Source of the DNA: Kribbella voronezhensis | Lineage (GTDB): Bacteria; Actinomycetota; Actinomycetes; Propionibacteriales; Kribbellaceae | NCBI RefSeq assembly: GCF_004365175.1 | Contig: NZ_SOCE01000002.1 | Location: 248,001-312,000, forward strand | Direction: 5' to 3' | Length of the DNA: 64,000 bases | Position numbers and translations under genes: made by a program | Part shown: piece by piece, positions 57,756-64,000 of the stretch | Position numbering within the stretch: position 1 is the stretch's first letter | Layout of the letters: each line of letters starts with the position of its first letter | The notes under the pieces: model-generated | What the model was told of the DNA's origin: nothing | What the model saw: the letters and a program-made list of their open reading frames with translations, nothing else | Databases searched by the model: none

Positions 57756-59960
57756 ATGTCCCTTCCGCGCAGACACTTTCTGGCGCTGGGTACGGGCGCG
57801 GCGCTGGCCACCACGGTCGCCGGACCGGCCGTCGCCGACACCGCCCGGACCGCCGCCGGTTCCGGCGGGCACTACCGATGGCGCAACGTCGAGATCGTCG
57901 GCGGCGGCTTCGTCACCGGCATCATCCATCACCCCAAGCAGCGCGGCCTCGTCTACGTCCGCACGGACATCGGCGGCGCGGCCCGGCTGGACGTCCGCAC
58001 CCAGCGCTGGGTCCAGTTGCTCGAATGGGTCGGCTGGGACGACTGGAGTCTGACCGGCGTCGAGAGCCTGGCCCTCGACCCGTGCGATCCGTCCCGGCTC
58101 TATCTTGCCGCCGGCACCTATACCAACGAGTGGTCGCCGATCAACGGAGCGATCCTGCGCTCGACCGACCAGGGCCGCACGTTCCAGCGCACCGACCTGC
58201 CGTTCAAGCTCGGTGGCAACGAGCCGGGCCGCTCGATGGGGGAGCGGCTCGTGGTGGATCCGCTGGACGGGCGAGTGCTCTATTTCGGCACTCGGAACCA
58301 GGGCCTGTGGCGCAGTACCGACCGTGGCGTGACTTGGGCCCGCGTCGACAGCTTCCCCGTCTTGGGCACGGCCGGTATCGGGATCGGTTTCGTTTTCATG
58401 GATCCGCGGGGTGCCCGCCGGGGCCGCCCGACACCGGTCATCTATGCGGGCGTCACCGATCCGGCCGGCTCGCTGTACCGTAGTACGGATGCCGGCCGCA
58501 CCTGGGCGCTGGTGCCGAACCAGCCGACCGGGTTGCTGCCACACCACGGCGAACTCGGCGCGGACGGCTTCATCTACCTGACGTACGGCGATCGCCCAGG
58601 GCCGTACGAGATGTACGACGGTGCCGTGCACAAGGTCGACACCGCAACGGGCGAGTGGACCGACATCACGCCACTGCGCCCGAACACCGGCGGCGAGGCA
58701 GGATTCGGGTACGCCGGCCTGTCCACCGATCCGCGCAAGCCGGGCACGGTGATGGTCTCCACGATGAGCAGGTGGGGTCCGGTCGACGACGTGTTCCGGT
58801 CCGTCGATGGCGGCGCGACCTGGCACTCCATCGGCGAGCGGATCGTGCTCGACACGTCGGGAGCGCCGTACCTCACGTTCCACGGTCCGTCCGCCAAGTT
58901 GGGGTGGATGATCGGTGACATCTCCATCGATCCCTTCAACTCCGACAAGGTCATGTACGTGACCGGTGCGACGATCTTCGGCACGGACGACGTCACCGGC
59001 GCCGAGGCAGGCCGTAGCACGCACTGGTCCGTTCGGGCGCAGGGACTCGAGGAGACGGCTGTGCTGGATCTGATCAGCCCGCCGTGGGGCCCTCCGTTGA
59101 TCAGCGCGCTCGGTGACATCGGCGTCTACCGGCACGAGCGGCTGGACGTGGTCCCACCCGATGGGCAGGCGTCCAATCCCGTTTCGGGGAGCTCGCCCAG
59201 CTTGGACTACGCAGCCACCGCACCGGGGTTCGTCGTGCGGGTCGCGTACGGCGGCTCCTTGCAGCGTGGTGCCTACTCGACCGACGCCGGAGTGAGTTGG
59301 CAACCGTTCGCCGGTGAGCCGGCCGGTTCGTCGCAGCCGGGGAAGATCGTTGTCAGCACCGATGCCCGGACGATCGTCTGGGTGCCGGGTGACGTCGTAC
59401 CGCACTACTCCCGCGACCGTGGTGCCACGTGGACCGCTGTTACCGGTCTGCCTGCGCGGGCCGTGGTCGTCGGCGACAGGGTCGACGCGAGCTTGTTCTA
59501 CGCGTTCGATCCGTCCACTGGTACGGCGTACTGCAGCACCAACGGTGGCGCGACCTTCTTGCCCTCAGCAACGGGTCTGCCTACTGGGAACGGCAAGCTG
59601 GAAACGGTGCTGGACAGGGTGGGTCACTGCTGGCTCGCGGCCGGCGCGGGTGGACTGTTCCGATCGGTCGACCGCGGCGCGACGTACCAGCGGGTGACGT
59701 CGATCGAAGAGGCGTACACCGTCGGGTTCGGTAAGGCAGCGCGCGGACGGACGGAGATGGCGGTCTACAGCTCGGGCAAGGTCGCCGGTCAGCGCGGGAT
59801 CTTCCGTTCCGACGACAGCGGCCGGAGCTGGCTGCGGATCAACGACGACAAGCACCAGTTCGCGTCCACCGGCGACGCGATCGCCGGTGACCCGCGGGTC
59901 TACGGACGGGTCTACTTGTCCACCAACGGCCTGGGAATCCCTTACGGCGAACCGGTCTGA
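57756..59960 (+). CDS. Secreted GH74 xyloglucanase
   Basis: A 734-residue enzyme with GAGGAG before the ATG. The N-terminus is a Tat-type signal (LPRRHFLALGTGAALATT). The two-propeller GH74 fold is recognised by WRNVEIVGGGFVTGIIHHP, VYVRTDIGGAARLD, LLEWVGWDDWSLTGVESLAL, FKLGGNEPGRSMGERLVVD and repeated BNR boxes such as RSTDQGRTF and RSTDAGRTW. GH74 enzymes cut the xyloglucan backbone. No carbohydrate-binding module follows. It is the last gene of the ROK-controlled transporter operon, so breakdown and uptake are made together. Confidence 0.92.
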   Translation: MSLPRRHFLALGTGAALATTVAGPAVADTARTAAGSGGHYRWRNVEIVGGGFVTGIIHHPKQRGLVYVRTDIGGAARLDVRTQRWVQLLEWVGWDDWSLTGVESLALDPCDPSRLYLAAGTYTNEWSPINGAILRSTDQGRTFQRTDLPFKLGGNEPGRSMGERLVVDPLDGRVLYFGTRNQGLWRSTDRGVTWARVDSFPVLGTAGIGIGFVFMDPRGARRGRPTPVIYAGVTDPAGSLYRSTDAGRTWALVPNQPTGLLPHHGELGADGFIYLTYGDRPGPYEMYDGAVHKVDTATGEWTDITPLRPNTGGEAGFGYAGLSTDPRKPGTVMVSTMSRWGPVDDVFRSVDGGATWHSIGERIVLDTSGAPYLTFHGPSAKLGWMIGDISIDPFNSDKVMYVTGATIFGTDDVTGAEAGRSTHWSVRAQGLEETAVLDLISPPWGPPLISALGDIGVYRHERLDVVPPDGQASNPVSGSSPSLDYAATAPGFVVRVAYGGSLQRGAYSTDAGVSWQPFAGEPAGSSQPGKIVVSTDARTIVWVPGDVVPHYSRDRGATWTAVTGLPARAVVVGDRVDASLFYAFDPSTGTAYCSTNGGATFLPSATGLPTGNGKLETVLDRVGHCWLAAGAGGLFRSVDRGATYQRVTSIEEAYTVGFGKAARGRTEMAVYSSGKVAGQRGIFRSDDSGRSWLRINDDKHQFASTGDAIAGDPRVYGRVYLSTNGLGIPYGEPV

Positions 59961-59965
59961 GGGCT

Positions 59966-60979
59966 TCAGTGCCTGGCGGGAGCCGGGCAGGTGCTCGCGC
60001 GCGGAGTCAGCTGCGGTCGCAGCAGGGTCATCGCGGGCACCTGCCCACCCTCGAGCTTGGTGATCAGCGACTCCACCGCCTGCAGGCCGATCTCGTCGGC
60101 CGGGATGGCGACCGAGGAGAGTTGCGGCACCTGCCGTTCGGCGACGTCGTCGGCGCAGATCGCCATCAGCGACATGTCTTCGGGCACGCGCCGGCCGAGC
60201 CGGCGCAGGACGTCGAGCAGCGGGCCGATGATCGGCTCGTTCTGCACGACCAGGCCGGTGATGTCGGGGTGGTCGCGCAGCAGTTGCTCGACCGTGCCGA
60301 GGACGGCGTCGAAGGTGTGCTCGCAGGGCGTCTCGACGCCGAGCACGCCACGCCGGTCGGCGGCCGCGGTGAAGCCCGCCAGGGTCCGCTGGGCGAAGCC
60401 GGTCTGGCGCTCGTAGACGGCGGACGGCGTACCGAGCAAGGCGATCGTGCGGTGGCCGAGGTCGGCCAGATGGTCGACGCAGCGCTCACCGGCCGCGACG
60501 AAGTCCAGGTCGATACAGGTCAGTCCGTCGGTGTCGGCGGGGAAGCCGATCAGGACCGAGGGCATGGACAACTCCCGCAGCACGGGGACTCGTTCGTCGT
60601 GCAACTCGACGTCCATCACCACCAGGGCGTCGACCAGGGAACTCTGCGCGACCCGTTCGAGTCCTTCGCGGCCTTCGTCGGCCGTCAGCAGCAAGACGTC
60701 GTGGTCGAACCTGCGGGCGGTCGTGACGACCGCGGTCGCGAACTGCATCATCACCGGGACGTGCATCCCGGTCCGCAGCGGGATCACCAGGGCCAGCACG
60801 TTCGAGCGCTGACTGGCCAGGGCCCGGGCGCTGGCGTTCGGGCGGTAGCCGAGCACGCGCACGGCTTCCTGGACGCGGTCGCGGGTGTCGGAGGAGATCG
60901 AGCGCTTACCGCTGAGGACGTACGACACTGTGCTGGCCGCCACCCCCGCGTGGCGGGCGACATCGGCGATGGTCACCAT
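59966..60979 (-). CDS. LacI-family regulator of the TCGAAGCGCTTCGA regulon
   Basis: A 337-residue repressor with GAGGAG before its ATG. The helix-turn-helix is TIADVARHAGVAASTVSYVL and the hinge helix NASARALASQ carries the usual Leu. The effector domain follows (VLALVIPLRTGMHVPVMMQF ... ITGLVVQNEPIIGPLLDVLR). Its own promoter has the 16-bp palindrome TTCGAAGCGCTTCGAA 23 bp upstream. Identical cores stand before GH3 and GH12, so it probably represses cellulose/xyloglucan genes until a sugar signal is present. Convergent with GH74, 5 bp apart. Confidence 0.92.
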   Translation of the reverse strand: MVTIADVARHAGVAASTVSYVLSGKRSISSDTRDRVQEAVRVLGYRPNASARALASQRSNVLALVIPLRTGMHVPVMMQFATAVVTTARRFDHDVLLLTADEGREGLERVAQSSLVDALVVMDVELHDERVPVLRELSMPSVLIGFPADTDGLTCIDLDFVAAGERCVDHLADLGHRTIALLGTPSAVYERQTGFAQRTLAGFTAAADRRGVLGVETPCEHTFDAVLGTVEQLLRDHPDITGLVVQNEPIIGPLLDVLRRLGRRVPEDMSLMAICADDVAERQVPQLSSVAIPADEIGLQAVESLITKLEGGQVPAMTLLRPQLTPRASTCPAPARH

Positions 60980-61001
60980 CGGCGTCTCCTCTTCATCAGA
61001 A

Positions 61002-61017
61002 TTCGAAGCGCTTCGAA
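61002..61017. promoter_or_regulatory. TTCGAAGCGCTTCGAA operator before LacI gene
   Basis: Perfect 16-bp palindrome, the longest version of the shared site, 23 bp before the LacI start. Indicates autoregulation. Confidence 0.8.
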
Positions 61018-61065
61018 ATCTGTTCGGTCAGGGAACAGCGTCGAGTGCGGGCCGCTCACTGTCAA

Positions 61066-61101
61066 GTGCGGCTGTGAGGTCGCCAGAGCTCACAGCCGCA
61101 C
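61066..61101 (-). terminator. Terminator of the GH12 gene
   Basis: GTGCGGCTGTGAG pairs perfectly with CTCACAGCCGCAC (13 bp) around a 10-nt loop. It begins 10 bp after the GH12 stop. There is no T-run, as with the GH6 terminator. Confidence 0.8.
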
Positions 61102-61110
61102 CCGGGCGGA

Positions 61111-61803
61111 TCAGGAGGACGTGACGGAGTAACTGTTGGTGTTGAAATTCATGCCGCCGCTGGACGAAGTGATCTCGAATCCGAATTGCACTTCATTCAT
61201 GGTGGCGTCGCCGATCCAGCCGCGCGACTTGATCCAGTTCATCACCGCTTTGATGTCGACGGTGCCGGAATTGGTGTTCGAGGTGCGCACGAACGAGTAG
61301 ACCGCATTGGACCCGTTACTGCCCTTGTAGACATTCCAGCTGTGCCCGCCGACGGACGCCGACGTCTGGAAAGAGCCGATCGGCCCGACGGCGCCCTGCT
61401 TGTTCATCCAGAGCATGATCTCGTAGGCGTTGCCGCCGGCCCAGATGTCGTAGGCGGTGGTGTAGGCGCCGCCGCCGGGCGGGCTGACGTTGAAGCTGCT
61501 GCGCAGGGTGCCGAGCGAGCTGATGCTGCGCCCGATGTTGCGGGCCGAGTGCGGGTAGGCCTTCACCCCGCCGGTGTTCGGGTGGTTGGCCCAGACACCG
61601 AAGTTGCTGTAGGAGTTGGCCCAGATGGACTGGGGGCCGGCGCCACCGCCCCAGACGTCGTTGCGGACCGTGTAGCCGCCGTTGGACCAGGACGCGAACT
61701 TGTCCGACGACGACCAGGTGGCGGCACTGGCGGGTAGTACGGCGGTGACGGACGCGGCGAGCGCCGCGACCAGGGCTGTTGCCAATTTCCAGGATCTCGA
61801 CAT
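61111..61803 (-). CDS. Secreted GH12 endoglucanase/xyloglucanase
   Basis: A 230-residue enzyme from ATG 61803 with AGGGAG upstream. The signal peptide ends near residue 28 (LPASAA). The GH12 jelly roll shows the nucleophile E128 in NAYEIMLWMN and the acid/base E210 in VQFGFEITSS. The length is that of a bare catalytic domain without a binding module. GH12 enzymes act on beta-1,4-glucan and often on xyloglucan. It carries the TCGAAGCGCTTCGA site 106 bp upstream and a strong terminator, so it is a single-gene unit of the LacI regulon. Confidence 0.93.
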   Translation of the reverse strand: MSRSWKLATALVAALAASVTAVLPASAATWSSSDKFASWSNGGYTVRNDVWGGGAGPQSIWANSYSNFGVWANHPNTGGVKAYPHSARNIGRSISSLGTLRSSFNVSPPGGGAYTTAYDIWAGGNAYEIMLWMNKQGAVGPIGSFQTSASVGGHSWNVYKGSNGSNAVYSFVRTSNTNSGTVDIKAVMNWIKSRGWIGDATMNEVQFGFEITSSSGGMNFNTNSYSVTSS

Positions 61804-61908
61804 GCTGATCTCCCTCTTCGGGGGCGGAACCACAGGGCACGGTGGGCTGCTCGCCCACCGTCAGCAGGGGAATGCGGGTCGCGCGCCGAGCGGTGGCGCG
61901 CGACCCTG

Positions 61909-61922
61909 TCGAAGCGCTTCGA
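61909..61922. promoter_or_regulatory. TCGAAGCGCTTCGA operator before GH12
   Basis: Fourth copy of the shared palindrome, 106 bp upstream of the GH12 start. A further half-site-like sequence (TCTCGAAGCTCGAAA) follows within 15 bp. Confidence 0.75.
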
Positions 61923-61987
61923 AAAGTTCTCGAAGCTCGAAACCGGAATGCGGTGCGGGCATTGGGTTCTCCGTGATCCTTGATCTG

Positions 61988-62006
61988 TCGAATTCGATTC
62001 GAATCG
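61988..62006. promoter_or_regulatory. Overlapping palindromes TCGAATTCGA and CGATTCGAATCG
   Basis: Two perfect palindromes share bases in the region between GH12 and GH42. They resemble half-sites of the LacI operator but lack its GCGC centre. They may bind a different regulator or be remnants. Confidence 0.3.
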
Positions 62007-62071
62007 ACGGATGAGGTCAACCAGTTCAGCTGGCGGATTAGGAGAACTATTGCAGCCGTGTTAATCGGGAG

Positions 62072-64000
62072 TCAACAGCCGGTAATGCTCTGATTGCGCT
62101 TGGCAACAGATTCGCCCGGCGGCTGCTCCGCGGGCTTCGTGCGCAGTGCCGTCCAGCCGCCGGCCGCGACGGTCACCTCACCGTCGGTCTGTTCGCCGGT
62201 GATCAGATCGATCCCGTCGTACGGCAGCCGGACGTCCCCGGCCGTGTGGTTCAGGATGTACCTGTACCGCGCGTCCGCCGACCGCCGAGTGATCACCTCG
62301 ATCCCGGCGGGCAACTCGGCCGGCGTGATCCCGGCGGCGTGAACGACCTGCGTCATCAACGACCGGTACGCCGGATCGGTGAGCCAGGTGGAGCTGTACC
62401 AGACGTTGTCGCGGCGCGTGATCGCCGGCCAGCCGTCCAGAACGCCGCCCTGGTAGCGAGCGATCGCCTCCGCACCTTCGAGCAGTACGCGTTCGCTCCA
62501 GCCTTCGGCCAGCTCACCGGTGTCGAGTTCGATCGTGCCGTCCACCGGCAGGAACTCCTCGACGCGGATCCCGAGCAGTTCCCGGAACGCGCCGGGGTAG
62601 CCGCCGAGCCGGATCTGCGTCGTCTCGTCGGCGATCCCGCTCAGCGCGGTGATCAGCAGTTGACCACCGCTCGCGGCGTACTGGTTGATCGAGGCAATCA
62701 CTTCGGCACCGGCCAGATACAGCGAGGGGACAACGACCACCCGGTACGCCGTCAGGTCCGCGGTGGGATGCGCGAAGTCCGTGCCGATGCCCAGCTGCCA
62801 CAGTTGCCGGTGGGCGGCCTGGACCGCCGCCAGGTAGTCGATCGCGGGTGACGGCAGAGCCGGGCCGTCGGTCGCCCACCAGGATTCGGCGTCCCACAGG
62901 ATCGCCACCTCGGCCTCGACCTCGGCGCTGTCGGCCTCGGCCAGCCTCGGCAACAGCTCGCCGAGCTCGGTGATCTCGCGGAAGGCCCGGCTGTCGGCGC
63001 CGGCGTGCGGGACCATCCCACTGTGGAATCGTTCCGCGCCACCCTGGGAGGCCCGCCACTGGAAGAAGAGCGCCCCGCTCGAACCGCGAGCGATGTGAGA
63101 CACACTGTTGCGCGCCATCCGGCCGGGTTCCTTGCTGTGCAGGCGGCCGCCGACGTTGAACGAGCCGGCTGCCTGCTCCATCAGCAGCCACCGGCCGCCA
63201 CCCCACGACCGGGCCAGATCGGCGCCGAAGGCGGTCTGCTGCTCCGCCTCGATGCCCGCGCTGCCCGGATAGTGGTCAATGGCCACCAGATCGACCTCGC
63301 GGGACCAGCGCCAGTGATCGACGGGGACCCAGGCGCCGAACACGAAGTTGGTCGTGATCGGGATGTCCGGGGTGAGTGCACGGAGTACGGACTTCTGTTC
63401 TTGGTACGCGGTGAGCAACTCGTCGGACAGGAAGCGCCGGAAGTCCAGCATTTGCGAGGGATTCGGCAGGTACTGCGTCCGTCGCGGCGGGAACACCTGC
63501 TCCCAGGCCGAGTACCCCTGACTCCAGAAGGCCGTCGTCCAGGCGGCGTTCAGGGCACCCAGCTCGCCGTACCGGCGCTGTAGCCAGGTCCGGAAGGATG
63601 CGGCGACATGATCGCAGTGGCAGGTGGATCCGTACTCGTTGTGAACGTGCCACATCGCGAGCGCGGGATGATCGCGATACCGCTCACCCAGCACCCGGGC
63701 GATGCCGACAGCCGCCTCCCGGTACGCCGGTGCGCTGACGCAGTAGGTGTCCCTACTGCCGTGCATCAGCCGTACGCCGTCGGCCGTGACCGGCAGCGCG
63801 TCGGGATGAGCAAGGCTGAACCATGGCGGCGGTGAAGCGGTCGGTGTCGCCAGGTTCACCTTGATGCCGTTGCCGTGCAGCAGATCGAGGACCTGGTCGA
63901 GCCAGCCGAACTCGTACCGGCCGGGCTCCGGCTCGAGACTCGACCAGGAGAAGACTCCGACCGTGGCCAGGTTCACCCCGGCGCGGCGCATGAGCTCCAT
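62072..64000 (-). CDS. GH42 beta-galactosidase (partial, N-terminus beyond window)
   Basis: 642 residues are visible; the first residues of a GH42 protein (about 20-40) should lie beyond position 64000, since the visible part begins at the VELMRRAGVNLATVG-like block. The acid/base E122 (of the visible part) is in HVHNEYGSTCHCD, and the nucleophile Glu is in RWLLMEQAAGSFN. A trimerisation domain and a C-terminal beta domain follow. GH42 enzymes release galactose from small galactosides. In this setting it may trim galactose from xyloglucan oligosaccharides. No signal peptide can be judged. Confidence 0.9.
   Translation of the reverse strand: MELMRRAGVNLATVGVFSWSSLEPEPGRYEFGWLDQVLDLLHGNGIKVNLATPTASPPPWFSLAHPDALPVTADGVRLMHGSRDTYCVSAPAYREAAVGIARVLGERYRDHPALAMWHVHNEYGSTCHCDHVAASFRTWLQRRYGELGALNAAWTTAFWSQGYSAWEQVFPPRRTQYLPNPSQMLDFRRFLSDELLTAYQEQKSVLRALTPDIPITTNFVFGAWVPVDHWRWSREVDLVAIDHYPGSAGIEAEQQTAFGADLARSWGGGRWLLMEQAAGSFNVGGRLHSKEPGRMARNSVSHIARGSSGALFFQWRASQGGAERFHSGMVPHAGADSRAFREITELGELLPRLAEADSAEVEAEVAILWDAESWWATDGPALPSPAIDYLAAVQAAHRQLWQLGIGTDFAHPTADLTAYRVVVVPSLYLAGAEVIASINQYAASGGQLLITALSGIADETTQIRLGGYPGAFRELLGIRVEEFLPVDGTIELDTGELAEGWSERVLLEGAEAIARYQGGVLDGWPAITRRDNVWYSSTWLTDPAYRSLMTQVVHAAGITPAELPAGIEVITRRSADARYRYILNHTAGDVRLPYDGIDLITGEQTDGEVTVAAGGWTALRTKPAEQPPGESVAKRNQSITGC

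Noticed and set aside
57672..59405. 577-residue minus-strand frame opposite GH74
   Set aside because: Shadow; GH74 motifs are continuous on the other strand.

Overview
This is a high-GC window with Shine-Dalgarno-led genes, many GTG starts, and a large set of LacI regulators, CUT1 sugar ABC transporters and secreted glycoside hydrolases. That points to a soil actinomycete. Gene content and style look most like Kribbella or a close relative (Propionibacteriales), but the genus is an inference. No rRNA, tRNA, CRISPR array, insertion sequence or prophage gene was seen. The window opens inside the last codons of one gene and closes inside a GH42 gene.

Layout. 1-4.5 kb (+): an AbgT-type transporter, an SLC13-type transporter with regulatory TrkA-C domains, and glutaminase. 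4.5-8.6 kb: a Vps62-like membrane protein and an HtrA-like protease (-), divergent from a DUF6325/SHOCT pair (+). 8.6-15.2 kb: a 16-bp tandem repeat, a flippase-like membrane protein, a small protein, a MarR regulator, a ZIP metal transporter, a berberine-bridge-type flavoenzyme and a DHA2 efflux pump. 15.2-19.3 kb: a rifamycin phosphotransferase (rph) with a GyrI-like gene behind it. The rph promoter carries a rifamycin-associated element, and a consensus promoter plus an immediate intrinsic terminator points the other way, toward a flavin-reductase-like gene. 19.3-29.2 kb: an epimerase, two tandem GT2 glycosyltransferases, a formaldehyde-dehydrogenase-like ADH, a PhyH dioxygenase, a large LuxR (MalT-type) regulator, and a second copy of the small protein family found at 9.96 kb. 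29.2-32.1 kb (-): an envelope operon, DUF4397 protein, class F sortase (predicted lipoprotein), SigK-like ECF sigma factor and RskA-like anti-sigma factor. 32.1-35.3 kb: TspO, and a cytosolic sensor that fuses a LacI-type sugar-binding domain to PAS and a degenerate GGDEF.

35.3-64 kb is a plant polysaccharide utilisation region. It has a GH6 cellulase with CBM2, a two-headed LamG/GH43 enzyme of 1356 residues, a LacI-controlled ABC importer with ThuA and Gfo/Idh/MocA enzymes, an intracellular GH3 beta-glucosidase, a ROK-controlled ABC importer with a secreted GH74 xyloglucanase, a GH12 endoglucanase and a GH42 beta-galactosidase. The parts suggest extracellular cutting of xyloglucan and cellulose (GH74, GH12, GH6), import by lipoprotein-dependent ABC systems, and intracellular trimming (GH3, GH42). 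Neither ABC system has its own ATPase, which fits the shared MsiK-type ATPase of actinomycetes.

Regulatory sites are unusually readable. The palindrome TCGAAGCGCTTCGA occurs four times: twice before GH3, once before GH12 and once before the LacI gene at 60 kb, which defines a local regulon. Other regulators sit beside different dyads: TAAGCGCTTA for the LacI gene at 48 kb, a 29-bp dyad for the ROK gene, and orphan sites TGTTAGCGTTAACA and AAACGTTT before the GH43 and GH6 genes.
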